64,000 nucleotides of DNA from the NCBI GenBank assembly GCA_002428015.1, contig DIZW01000031.1:94099-158098 (forward strand), given 5' to 3'. Position 1 is the stretch's first letter. Each line of letters begins with the position of its first letter. This document shows, one piece after another, positions 44,576 to 53,194 of the stretch. The stretch is from Oxalobacteraceae bacterium UBA6018. Its GTDB lineage: Bacteria; Pseudomonadota; Gammaproteobacteria; Burkholderiales; Burkholderiaceae_D. The notes under the pieces are model-generated. The model was not told where the DNA came from. It did not search any database and worked only from the letters and a program-made list of their open reading frames with translations. Both the position numbers and the translations under genes were made by a program.

Positions 44576-44953
44576 ATGAAACCAATTCAGCACATGTTGA
44601 TTGCATCGCTAATGGTGGCACTGGCCAGCGCCACCATGGCGCAGGGCGGGGGCGGCGCGCACATGGGCAGCGCGCCGGCGGCGCAAGCGCCTGGTCCCGC
44701 CGCGGACACGGGAGGCATGCGCACCGGGCGCGGGTCCGCGCGCGCCGGCATGGCGTACACCCCAGGCTGGTCGCTCATGACACCGAAGGAACGCGAACAG
44801 CATCGGCAGCGCATGCTTTCCATGACCACCTACGAGGAATGCAAGACCTATATGAACCAGCACCACGAACAGATGATGGCGCGCGCGAAGGCAAGAGGGG
44901 GCAAAGTACTACCCCGGCCCCGGCGCGACGCTTGCGCCGGCCTGAAACCGTGA
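44576..44953 (+). CDS. small secreted protein of unknown function
   Basis: 125 residues from ATG 44576, which has GGGAGA upstream; an ATG at 44561 is less good. The signal peptide MKPIQHMLIASLMVALASATMAQ is followed by a Gly/Ala/Pro-rich stretch rich in Met. A charged C-terminal half follows (WSLMTPKEREQHRQRMLSMTTYEECKTYMNQHHEQMMARAKARG) with many Met and His residues and two Cys (EEC, DAC). It is divergent from the SQR/RND operon. Met/His-rich periplasmic proteins beside efflux operons sometimes bind copper or other metals, but nothing here proves that. Confidence 0.65.
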   Translation: MKPIQHMLIASLMVALASATMAQGGGGAHMGSAPAAQAPGPAADTGGMRTGRGSARAGMAYTPGWSLMTPKEREQHRQRMLSMTTYEECKTYMNQHHEQMMARAKARGGKVLPRPRRDACAGLKP

Positions 44954-45156
44954 AAACGCATGAGCGCAGCCGCCAGGCGTACGGCCACTGCGGAGGGCGT
45001 GACGGCGCGAGCGCCTGAGCGCTCGGACTGCGCGTCCGCGTCCAGGCTGGTAACTGCGGCCGGACGCCCAGCCGTGACGCGGCAGTCACTGGGGACGGCC
45101 TTCCAGCTGAGCGACTGGGTCGCGCTGACTAACGCCGGACACGACCATTGACTCTC

Positions 45157-45227
45157 GCTATGGTGTGCTCAGGCCCCACACCTCGAACGCTGACTGACCT
45201 GCCCTCGCCGCCAGCGGTATGCTTGAT
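45157..45227 (-). pseudogene. fragment of a TBDR plug domain
   Basis: The minus strand reads IKHTAGGEGRSVSVRGVGPE then HTI, nearly identical to IKRTAGGEGRSVSVRGLGPQ then YTM in the intact TBDR gene at 46298-49090 (DNA match to about 48758-48825). Only about 24 codons remain, with no gene around them. It is a scar of a duplicated or deleted TBDR gene, lying directly next to a symporter fragment. Confidence 0.75.
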
Positions 45228-45269
45228 ATGTTCGCCCAGCCGCACCCGGCGCCCGCAGCGGAGCCCGTG

Positions 45270-45443
45270 TCACGTTTCTTCCGCCGGAGCGCTCGCTGCA
45301 ATGGCCTCGTCCGGCGCCCACGCCGCGTAGCGCTGTGCCAGTACCGTGCAAATCATCAACTGGAGCTGGTGAAACAACATCAGGGGCAACACGACGGCGC
45401 CCAAGGCATGGCCCGAAAACAGGAGCTTGGCCATCGGGATGCC
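45270..45443 (-). pseudogene. 3' fragment of a bile-acid:sodium-type symporter gene
   Basis: The minus strand encodes GIPMAKLLFSGHALGAVVLP followed by LMLFHQLQLMICTVLAQRYA and AWAPDEAIAASAPAEET with a stop. It matches the last 57 or so residues of the intact symporter at 49613-50611 almost residue for residue. The match ends at about 45443, where IS3-type transposase sequence begins. The rest of the gene is absent, so it is a truncated duplicate. Confidence 0.85.
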
Positions 45444-46170
45444 GTTGCCTGTCGCTGCCAACGTGCTTAACCGGCAGTTCAATCCGGTGGCACCAAACCT
45501 GGCATACGTCTCGGACATCACGTATATCCGCACCGGGGCCGGGTGGCTTTACCTGGCCATCGTATTGGACCTGTACGCGCGTCGGGTCGTTGGCTGGGCC
45601 ATGGCGCCGAGCATGCCCGCCAAGCTGGTCCGTGATGCCCTGAACATGGCGATCCAGCCGCGGCGGCCGGCCCCAGGGTTGATCATGCATTCGGATCGAG
45701 GAAGCCAATATGCCAGTGAGCTCTACCAAGATTTACTGGACGAGCATGGCTTCGTTTGCAACATGAGCAGGAATGGTAACTGCTGGGACAACGCCGTGGC
45801 CGAACGCGTCTTCCTGAACCTCAGGATGGAGCGGGTTTGGCAGCGCCAGTACGCTAACCATACCGAGGCCAGAAACGATGTCGCCGACTACATCGTCAGC
45901 TTCTATAACTGTGAGCGCCTTAACGCAGCGCTGGGCAATCTGCCGCCCACCGTCTACGAGCGGAAATGGCAGCGCAAGAACCTATTGTTGTGTCCGAAAT
46001 TACTTGACCACCCCATATTGCGCCGCACGACGGCGGGGCGAACTTTCTCGTGTCGTGGGAGGGGGATTTTCCTGAACTGGACGTGTGGGTGGACGTCTTG
46101 CTCATCAATTGAAGGAGGTGCGAGGGTGGGACAAGCGTTCGGAAGATCAGAGAATGGGGTAGAGCGCTGA
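45427..46170 (+). mobile_element. truncated IS3-family transposase (OrfB integrase part)
   Basis: From about codon 7 the frame matches the IS3 OrfB rve core: LPVAANVLNRQFNPVAPNLAYVSDITYIRTGAGWLYLAIVLDLYARRVVGWAM, IMHSDRGSQYASELYQDLL, NMSRNGNCWDNAVAERVFLNLRMERVW and FYNCERLNAALGNLPPTVYERK. The catalytic triad is visible as D30, D90 and E126, giving the classic D(35)E spacing. The N-terminal half of OrfB and all of OrfA are missing. The left end is fused to the symporter fragment at about 45443. TGTCCGAAATTACTTGACCA at 45991-46010 may be the old right end of the element; reading-frame after about 45985 has no family match. The element cannot move by itself. Confidence 0.85.
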
Positions 46171-46183
46171 AAGGTCGGATCGT

Positions 46184-46208
46184 CAAGACGCTTCGAACGT
46201 CTTGTTTT
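46184..46208 (+). terminator. hairpin with T-run after the transposase remnant
   Basis: Arms CAAGACG (46184-46190) and CGTCTTG (46198-46204) with a 7-nt loop are followed by TTTT. This is a plausible rho-independent terminator for plus-strand transcription. Confidence 0.6.
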
Positions 46209-46211
46209 AAC

Positions 46212-46247
46212 CAAGCGTGGCAATGCCTGTCAGCACTGCCACGCTTG
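46212..46247. terminator. 11-bp perfect hairpin downstream of the TBDR gene
   Basis: Arms CAAGCGTGGCA (46212-46222) and TGCCACGCTTG (46237-46247) with a 14-nt loop lie 51 bp beyond the TBDR stop on the minus strand. No T-tract follows on that side, so it may act as an mRNA end-protector or weak terminator. Confidence 0.5.
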
Positions 46248-46297
46248 CCCGTGCGGGGAGAAATACGACCTCCGTTGTCAGAAGGTCGTCGCCTTGG

Positions 46298-49090
46298 TTA
46301 GAACTTCAAGCTCGCCCCGAGTGTGAAGGCGCGGCCATAACGGTTGTAGCCCTGCGCTAGCATCGGGTTGCCACCGAGCGTGTACTTCTCTTGCGCATCA
46401 CCCAGATTGCGACCTTCGAACGTAATGCGCAGACGCTTGTTGACCTCGTAGGACACATTCGCCGTCACCCACGTGATGGTCTTGATGCGTTCGTCGTAGC
46501 CAGCGCCCAGCACGTTCACCGCAGTGGTAAATCCGTCGGTGCGGTCGGCCGACAGGCTCAAGCTCCAGGCGCCCTTCTCATACAACACGCCAATCGACGA
46601 GGTGGCGGGTGCGACGCCTTCAAGCGGACGAACTTCGTCGCCTACCACGCTGCTAGCCTTGTTGTGTGTGTACTGGCCGCGCACGCCGAAGCCGTTGTTC
46701 CAGAAGTGCTGCAGGCCGATTTCAATGCCCTCCACCGTGGCGCGGTCGCCATTAATAGGTCGTAAGGTGTTGAACTTGTAGCCAGGTACACCGATGTCCT
46801 GATCAGTCTTCCATTCGGAAGTGATCTGGTTCTTGATGTTCTTCTTAAAAATGGCCACATTGAAGATCGACTTCGGAGCGTAGTACCACTCCAACGAAAG
46901 ATCGGTCTGAACAGCGCTGTATGGTTTCAGCGCGGCGTTACCGCCATACACCTGCGTGAATTCACCCCAGGCCACACTTGCGGTCGTGCTGGTGGGCGCC
47001 AGCTTGTCGACGGACGGGCGCGCCATGGTCTTGGCAGCGCCCAAGCGAAGCTGGAAGTCCTTCGCGAAGCGCCAATTGAAGTTGGCCGACGGCAGCACGA
47101 AAGTGTAATCATTGGCTTGCGTCAGCGACGATGGTGGCGCGTAGTTTGCGCTGTAGTTCCAGTCACCATTCTTGGTAATGCTGGTGATCCTGGCTTCCCA
47201 TGCTTGCGACGTGGTACGGGAGTGGACAACACGCACGCCGGCATCGGCATTCCACGTGTCCCCTGCGAAATCTCCCTGGACATAAGACGACGTGGTTTTT
47301 TCGGTGACGCGATAGCTCTCCAACGGGTTCCACGCCGGGGCTGCCTGGCTGTAGTCATACGTACCTCCGCCTGGGCGCGGCTTGCCGTTATAGGCCTGCA
47401 AGCGGGCCAGGTAGTTGGGGACGTCGAAAGCGAGGAATGAGCGCGGGAAGTTACCTTCCACCTTGTCCATGAAGTTGGGCAAGGTGAACGAATGCGAGAT
47501 CACATTGCCACCGAGATCGGCTACGTTGATCGCGTTGGCGCCCGAGTAATAGTCCGAGCCCCCCGTGAGACTATTGTTGATAAGGTCGCGTGATTTAGCG
47601 CGGTTGGTGGCATTGATGCCAAAGCGAATCTGGTCAAGGAAGAACTTGTCCACGCTCCACTGACCGTCCACCGCCGCGCCCGAGATTTTGTCGTCGATGT
47701 TATCGCCGGCCAGACTCATGTAGTGGGTGTTGAAGTCCGAAGGGCCGAACTTGTTGGCCGCCAATCCGGCGGACAGGTCACGGCCATCCGCGAAGGTTGT
47801 CACGACGCTGGGAACTTCCGAACCCGTGAGGCTGACGTGGGAGATGTTCGGTTGGTTCATGCGCAGCACGACATAGGTGTCCTGTCCACCGGAGTGCCGC
47901 TTGGACTTGGATTGGTACACGTCGCCATCGAGCGTCAAGTCAGGCGTGACCTTCCACTCCGCTCTCAAACCGTACAGCGAGGTATCCACCACCCGGGGTT
48001 CAGTTTTATTCAATAACTCCGGATTCAAGCGCAAGCCAGGGTCGGGGTTGTCCAGGGTAAAGTCGGTGATGATACCGTTGTTGACCTTCATGTTCGACCA
48101 CCGACCCGGTGCGTAGACCGTGTAGAAAGATTGCTGGTAGCCCACTTGCGGCGAGTCCAGCCGCGAGAAAATGCCGTCTGCCACCACTTTGACGCCAGCG
48201 ACGGGGCGCCATTCAAATTTACCCGACAGCGCCAAGCGCTTCTTTTCTTCCAGCACGGAGCCGACACGGAACTGGCCCAAGCCGATCAGCCCTTTTTCGT
48301 CGGGGTCCAAGATACCGTTACGATTTGGGTCCAGTGCGCCGCCCCACGCATTCCCCCATTGCCAGCTCGGGTCGTCAGACGCGTTGCGCGTCCAGCCGCC
48401 ATCGTTGCCCGCTGTATCGGTTCGGGCCTTGCGTTTTGCAAATACGCCACCCAGCACGATTCCCATCGTGTTGTTGGCGAAGGTATTGCTGTAGGTCGCA
48501 GAAAGCTTGCTGCCATTGAGATTGCTCATCTCGTTGTGATCGCCTTCAAGGCGGATCAGGGAATGCTCCCCCTTTTGGTCGAACGCGCTGGCCGAGCGCA
48601 GATTGACCAAGCCGCCAATGGCGCCTTCCGGCAGCATTGCTTGCGAGCCTTTAATGACATCAGCGCCGCTGATCACGTCCGACGGCAACACGTCGTATGC
48701 GAAATCACGTCCGGCACCATCAGTGCCGAGGACACGGCCATTGAATGTCGTCATGGTGTACTGAGGCCCCAGGCCGCGGACGCTGACTGACCTGCCTTCG
48801 CCGCCAGCGGTGCGCTTGATCGAGACGCCTGTGATGTGGCTCAAGGAATCGGCGACGTTATCGTCTGGAAAATGTCCCAGTTCAAGGGCGGAAATCGAGT
48901 CTTGGACTGTCGCGGCGTTGCGTTTGAGTTCGACCGAATGTGCCAGGCTGGCGCGCACGCCAGACACTGTCACCGTTTCAATCTCAGACGTAACAGGCTC
49001 GGTGCTCTGCGCCCAAGCTGGTGCTGTGCTCAAGGCCGCCAGTGCCAGTGCCAGCGGGTGGTACTTAAAACGAGTGGGAATGCGGTTCAT
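46298..49090 (-). CDS. TonB-dependent receptor (TIGR01782-like) paired with a symporter
   Basis: 930 residues; AGGAG precedes the ATG. The signal peptide ends APAWAQS. The TonB/plug region has ETVTVSGVRASLAHSVELKRNAATVQDSISALELGHFPDDNVADSLSHITGVSIKR, VSVRGLGPQYTMTTFNGRVLG and GAIGGLVNLRSASAF. A calcium-loop-like DPNRNGILDPDEKG lies in an extracellular part. The barrel ends AFTLGASLKF. A symporter gene lies upstream on the same strand, and both genes have partial duplicates at 45.2-45.4 kb. GC looks lower than in the first 44 kb. The substrate is unknown; the symporter partner hints at an organic acid or sterol-like anion (inference). Confidence 0.92.
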   Translation of the reverse strand: MNRIPTRFKYHPLALALAALSTAPAWAQSTEPVTSEIETVTVSGVRASLAHSVELKRNAATVQDSISALELGHFPDDNVADSLSHITGVSIKRTAGGEGRSVSVRGLGPQYTMTTFNGRVLGTDGAGRDFAYDVLPSDVISGADVIKGSQAMLPEGAIGGLVNLRSASAFDQKGEHSLIRLEGDHNEMSNLNGSKLSATYSNTFANNTMGIVLGGVFAKRKARTDTAGNDGGWTRNASDDPSWQWGNAWGGALDPNRNGILDPDEKGLIGLGQFRVGSVLEEKKRLALSGKFEWRPVAGVKVVADGIFSRLDSPQVGYQQSFYTVYAPGRWSNMKVNNGIITDFTLDNPDPGLRLNPELLNKTEPRVVDTSLYGLRAEWKVTPDLTLDGDVYQSKSKRHSGGQDTYVVLRMNQPNISHVSLTGSEVPSVVTTFADGRDLSAGLAANKFGPSDFNTHYMSLAGDNIDDKISGAAVDGQWSVDKFFLDQIRFGINATNRAKSRDLINNSLTGGSDYYSGANAINVADLGGNVISHSFTLPNFMDKVEGNFPRSFLAFDVPNYLARLQAYNGKPRPGGGTYDYSQAAPAWNPLESYRVTEKTTSSYVQGDFAGDTWNADAGVRVVHSRTTSQAWEARITSITKNGDWNYSANYAPPSSLTQANDYTFVLPSANFNWRFAKDFQLRLGAAKTMARPSVDKLAPTSTTASVAWGEFTQVYGGNAALKPYSAVQTDLSLEWYYAPKSIFNVAIFKKNIKNQITSEWKTDQDIGVPGYKFNTLRPINGDRATVEGIEIGLQHFWNNGFGVRGQYTHNKASSVVGDEVRPLEGVAPATSSIGVLYEKGAWSLSLSADRTDGFTTAVNVLGAGYDERIKTITWVTANVSYEVNKRLRITFEGRNLGDAQEKYTLGGNPMLAQGYNRYGRAFTLGASLKF

Positions 49091-49612
49091 GACGTCTCCT
49101 AGGTGACCGTTTTATGCCGCGGTCTTGGTCGTAACGCTCAATTCTTTGCGCGCCATATACAATACATCGAAACTTCTCTTTTCTTTCGAATGATTTTTGT
49201 TTTTTTCGAAAAAGTTGCACAAATAGGACGAGAAAATCATCGTTTATGGCATTTTTGATAATCTTTATCGATCTTTTTCCTGCGCTGGCCTAGGGAATGG
49301 TGAAAATTCATCGCCTGCACTCACGCCAGAGCCAGGACGGCCGCCCAAGCGCCAAGTCCCTGATCACGGCAATCGAAGGCAAGCGAAGGCTTTCAAAACG
49401 GTCTCTGAAAGGTCCGCATTTGGGCCGAATTCGGCAATGGGGGCGCAGAAAAAAGGGGGGACTGCGGTGCAGGAATGCCGAGATGCGAACACTGCCGCCC
49501 CGCGACTTGTAGCGGTTGGTATGGACGAAACGGCCTTGGCGATTTGCGAGCGGTGCTGCGTTCGCCTACCGGCGCTGGACGACGGCAGCACGGCCGCAGC
49601 GCGGTGCCGGCG
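49091..49612 (-). promoter_or_regulatory. 522-bp A/T-rich upstream region of the TBDR
   Basis: No gene is supported. The part next to the TBDR (49130-49290) is very A/T-rich and surely holds the promoter. It contains two TTCGAA palindromes 20 bp apart (49185-49190, 49205-49210), the second within a longer symmetric TTTTTCGAAAAA (49202-49213). These could bind a regulator. The part near the symporter (49290-49612) is GC-rich and shows nothing recognisable. Confidence 0.4.
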
Positions 49613-50611
49613 TCACGTTTTTCGCGCTGGACTGCAAGGTGCGATGGTCTCGTCTGGCGCCCGCGCCGCATAGCGCTGTGCCAGTACCGTGCAAACCATC
49701 AACTGGAGCTGGTGAAACAACATCAAAGGCAACACGACGGCGCCCAAGGCATGGCCTGAAAACAGAAGCTTGGCCATCGGGATGCCGCTCGCCATGCTCT
49801 TTTTGGACCCGCAGAACACGATCGTGATTTCGTCCTCCTTGCTAAAGCCGAGCATGCGGCTTCCATAGGTGGAGATGGCGATGATCAGCGCCAGCAGCAC
49901 GCCACTGATCACCATCAGCCCGAGCAGTGAACGCAGCGGCAACTGTTGCCATAAGCCGCCGTTGACCGCCTCGCTGAACGCGGTATAGACGACCAGCAAG
50001 ATCGACCCTTGATCGACGCCCTTCACGAGCTTTTTCGCCCGCGCGAGGCGGGGACCGAGCCACGGCCGGGCGAGCTGTCCGGCCACGAAAGGGAGGAACA
50101 ATTGCACGGCGATATTGGCCGCCGCGTCGGAAGCACCGCCGCCAGCACGATCGGCCACGACGATGGCGCCGACCAGCATAGGCGTGAGAAAGATGCCGAG
50201 CAAGTTAGAAGCGGAGGCCGCGCATACGGCGGCTGGAACGTTGCCACGCGCGATGGAAGTGAAGGCAATGGACGATTGCACCGTCGATGGAAGCACGCAG
50301 ACGAACAGGACACCGAGGTAGAGTTCGGGCGTAACTAGCGGACCAAGCAAGGGTTTGAGCAACAGACCCAGCGCCGGCAAGACGGCAAAGGTGCACGCGA
50401 GCACCGTCAAATGCAGGCGCCAATGCAGCATGCCCTCCTTGACGGCCTGGGGCGAGAGTTTGCAGCCGTGCAGAAAGAACAGCAGGCAAATCATGAACTT
50501 GGTGATGCCATTGAACAATCTGGCGCCCTCACCGTGGCAAGGGAAGATACTGGCGGCCACGACCATCACGATGATGAGCGTCATGAAGGTGTCGGGGAGA
50601 TAGCGTTTCAT
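49613..50611 (-). CDS. bile acid:sodium symporter-type transporter (SBF-like, YfeH group)
   Basis: 332 residues with about ten hydrophobic segments and no signal peptide. SBF-like motifs: FFLHGCKLSPQAVKEGMLHWRLHLTVLACTFAVLPALG, FVCVLPSTVQSSIAFTSIARGNVPAAVCAASASNLLGIFLTPML, EDEITIVFCGSKKSMASGIPMAKLLF and VLPLMLFHQLQLMVCTVLAQRYA. The CGSKKSMASG segment matches the YfeH subgroup. It probably takes up an organic anion with Na+ or H+; the substrate is not known. It lies upstream of the TBDR on the same strand, 522 bp apart. A truncated copy of its 3' end lies at 45270-45443. Confidence 0.88.
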   Translation of the reverse strand: MKRYLPDTFMTLIIVMVVAASIFPCHGEGARLFNGITKFMICLLFFLHGCKLSPQAVKEGMLHWRLHLTVLACTFAVLPALGLLLKPLLGPLVTPELYLGVLFVCVLPSTVQSSIAFTSIARGNVPAAVCAASASNLLGIFLTPMLVGAIVVADRAGGGASDAAANIAVQLFLPFVAGQLARPWLGPRLARAKKLVKGVDQGSILLVVYTAFSEAVNGGLWQQLPLRSLLGLMVISGVLLALIIAISTYGSRMLGFSKEDEITIVFCGSKKSMASGIPMAKLLFSGHALGAVVLPLMLFHQLQLMVCTVLAQRYAARAPDETIAPCSPARKT

Positions 50612-50854
50612 TGTCTTTTTCTAAGCCGAGCGTTTAAGGGTTGGCACGTCCGGGTACTGGCGCCCCTGAAATCGATGCCTTGGAAACGGGTGCCCATCAC
50701 CGTGGCAAAGCAACCGGGCCAGCGCGCCGCCAATGCGTAAGCGCATTCAAATCGTATTGGTATGTGAATACCATTTCAAAAACCACCTTCGATGAATTGT
50801 AATACTTTGATCGCCATGAAACTGCAGACCAAGTGCGGGGCCGGTGCCGCTTAC

Positions 50855-51745
50855 TTAGGGCTTGAACAGTTGTTCGATGAAGTCCACGAAGACCTTCACC
50901 TTCGCAGCACGATGGTGGCGTTGATGATAGACGACAGATACATCCGGACCTGGCGCACTCCACTGCGTCAAGATCGGTACGAGCGCTCCGGTCCGGATGG
51001 GTTCCTCCACCGACAGGGACAGGTGCTGAACAATACCGCAGCCGGCCTTGGCTGCCTCGACCAGCGACTCTACATGGTCCATTTCGAGCACGCCGCGCGG
51101 CGTCATCGGAAACTGTTGTCCGTCCTTTTCAAACATCCATTGCCTGACTTTTCGCGACTTCGGATAAAGGAAATTCAAGCAAATAAAATTCGATAGTTGC
51201 TCTGGCGTTTCCGGTTGGCCGTGTGCAGCAAGGTAGGCCGGTGCGGCGCAGCAAATATACCTCGTCTTCAACACGGTCTTGGCAACGAGGTTTGAGCTTT
51301 GCAATTCCCCAATACGGATTAGCACGTCGACTCCGTCCTCCACCATGTCAATCATTCGATCGCCCGCGGTCATCCGCAGTCGGATATCGGGGTACGCCGC
51401 CAAGAACGCTGGCAAGGCTGGCGCGACGAACAATCTACTGATGATGTTTGGCATGTCGACACGCAGACTACCTCGTGGATGTTGGTTTGAATCGAGCATG
51501 CTGGTCTCTAGCTCGTCCATATCGCCCAGCAGGGCGACCGCCATGTCGTAGCACTGGCGCCCTTCGTCGGTAAGCGACATGCGGCGTGTGGTGCGGTGAA
51601 GAAGCTTGATGTTGAAGTGGGCTTCCAACGCCAATACCTGATTTGTCACTGACGACGTTGAGATCGCCAACTTGCCGGCCGCACGACTGAAGCCGCCAGC
51701 ATCGACGACTGCGCAAAAGACTTTTAGTGCATCCAACCGATCCAT
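50855..51745 (-). CDS. LysR-family transcriptional regulator
   Basis: 296 residues; AAGGGAG precedes the ATG. The N-terminal winged helix MDRLDALKVFCAVVDAGGFSRAAGKLAISTSSVTNQVLALEAHFNIKLLHRTTRRMSLTDEG is standard for LysR. The effector domain follows (GSLRVDMPNIISRLFVAPALPAFLAAYPDIRLRM, DVLIRIGELQSSNLVAKTVLKTRYICCAAPAYLAAHG). It is divergent from the MDR oxidoreductase gene across 183 bp, the usual arrangement in which the regulator controls the neighbour. The effector is unknown. Confidence 0.93.
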   Translation of the reverse strand: MDRLDALKVFCAVVDAGGFSRAAGKLAISTSSVTNQVLALEAHFNIKLLHRTTRRMSLTDEGRQCYDMAVALLGDMDELETSMLDSNQHPRGSLRVDMPNIISRLFVAPALPAFLAAYPDIRLRMTAGDRMIDMVEDGVDVLIRIGELQSSNLVAKTVLKTRYICCAAPAYLAAHGQPETPEQLSNFICLNFLYPKSRKVRQWMFEKDGQQFPMTPRGVLEMDHVESLVEAAKAGCGIVQHLSLSVEEPIRTGALVPILTQWSAPGPDVSVVYHQRHHRAAKVKVFVDFIEQLFKP

Positions 51746-51928
51746 CGCGATACTCCCTTATGAAGTGGGCCAGTCGGGCTTCGCCCAACCTGCTCCATTA
51801 TTTACGATTTCGAAATGATGTGTTGGGCCTGGACCCATTTTTCCGCCAGGCCCTTGCCTCTACACTGGATTCATCGGTTGGGGCCAGACGCTCCACCGCG
51901 TTCTTCCCAACTATTAAAGGAAACTACC

Positions 51929-52933
51929 ATGTCCGCTACCACCACTATGCAAGCCCTCGTCCTGAATGCCTTTGGCGAACCGATGACCCTCAGCACCATC
52001 GCCCGCCCTGTGGCCGGCCCCGGACAAGTCCTGGTCCGCATCCTGGCAAGCGGCGTCAATCCGCTCGACATCAAAATTACGGCTGGCCAGGCCGCCCACG
52101 CTCGCACCACGCTGCCAGCTGTGCTCGGCATAGACTTGGCCGGCGTGGTCGAGGCCATCGGCCCTGGCGTTACCGCGTTCAAGGTAGGCGACGAAGTCTA
52201 CGGCATGGCGGGCGGCATCGGCGGCGTGCAAGGCTCGCTGGCGCAATTTTCCGCAGTAGATGCCGATTTACTCGCCATTAAACCGTCGAACATCTCCATG
52301 CGCGAAGCGGCTGGCTTGCCGTTGATCTTTATCACCGCCTGGGAAGGTCTGGTTGACCGCGCCCATGTCTCCGCCGGCAAGACTGTGCTGGTACATGGCG
52401 GCGCCGGCGGTGTCGGCCATATCGCGGTACAGATTGCCGTCGCCGCCGGCGCCCGTGTGTTCGCCACCGGAACGGCGCAACAGAAGGAGATTATCGAATC
52501 GTATGGCGCCACTGCGATCGACTACCTCAGCACGACGGTCGAGGAATACGTTGAGCGGCATACCGGCGGCGCGGGCTTCGACCTGATCTACGACACCGTC
52601 GGCGGCGCAACCCTCGATGCCTCCTTCCATGCCGCCCGCCACTACCACGGACACGTGGTGAGCTGCCTGGGCTGGGGTACCCATGCGCTGGCGCCGCTTT
52701 CGTTCCGCGCCGCGACCTACTCCGGCGTGTTCACCCTGCTCCCACTGCTGAGTGGAAAAGGACGCGCCCAACATGGCGCCATCATGCGCGAAGCCACCGC
52801 GCTGGTCGAAGCAGGCAAGGTCCGCGTCAACCTGGACCCGTCCACCTACAGCATCGATACCGTCGCAGCCGCCCACAGTGCCGTCACCGACGGCATCGCT
52901 AAGGGAAAGATCGTCATCGATATTGATCAATAG
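51929..52933 (+). CDS. zinc-independent MDR-family NADP-dependent oxidoreductase (quinone-reductase type)
   Basis: 334 residues from ATG 51929 with AAAGGA upstream; an ATG at 51815 in the same frame has no site. GroES-like N-domain: MQALVLNAFGEPMTLSTIARPVAGPGQVLVRILASGVNPLDIKITAGQA. Nucleotide-binding domain: VSAGKTVLVHGGAGGVGHIAVQIAVAAGARVFATGTAQQKEII and GAGFDLIYDTVGGATLDASF. The zinc ligands of classical alcohol dehydrogenases are absent. The likely reaction is NADPH-dependent reduction of a quinone or enone, under control of the divergent LysR regulator. Confidence 0.9.
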   Translation: MSATTTMQALVLNAFGEPMTLSTIARPVAGPGQVLVRILASGVNPLDIKITAGQAAHARTTLPAVLGIDLAGVVEAIGPGVTAFKVGDEVYGMAGGIGGVQGSLAQFSAVDADLLAIKPSNISMREAAGLPLIFITAWEGLVDRAHVSAGKTVLVHGGAGGVGHIAVQIAVAAGARVFATGTAQQKEIIESYGATAIDYLSTTVEEYVERHTGGAGFDLIYDTVGGATLDASFHAARHYHGHVVSCLGWGTHALAPLSFRAATYSGVFTLLPLLSGKGRAQHGAIMREATALVEAGKVRVNLDPSTYSIDTVAAAHSAVTDGIAKGKIVIDIDQ

Positions 52934-53194
52934 ATCGCCATCGCTCCCAAACCGGCATCCCCGGGCGCAGAGCGTCCGACACGACAAATTGTTGGGCGCA
53001 AAGTTCCAGGCGCCGATCTCATCCCTGGCCAAGAGCACCTTCGCGAGATGATCGCAATGTCGGTGCAGGAAATTGGCGGGTGTTGCCTTCTTCGCAGTTC
53101 CGAGCAGCCGCGTCCAGGGCAGCGCAGGCGTCAGCCTCAGGGGCAACACGAAACGCGGCGCGCAGCCGCGGTTCGCGTTACCCGGACTCACCGC

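Noticed and set aside
45169..45729. 186-codon minus-strand frame across the scar region
   Set aside because: It joins TBDR fragment DNA, symporter fragment DNA and transposase antisense in a frame that matches none of them.
45991..46010. possible right terminal inverted repeat of the IS3 element
   Set aside because: The sequence looks like an IS end, but no matching left end or target duplication could be found, so it is mentioned only as a possibility within the element.
52268..53191. 307-codon minus-strand frame over the MDR oxidoreductase and the following spacer
   Set aside because: Mostly antisense to the oxidoreductase; the part in the spacer (52934-53191) has no recognised motif.
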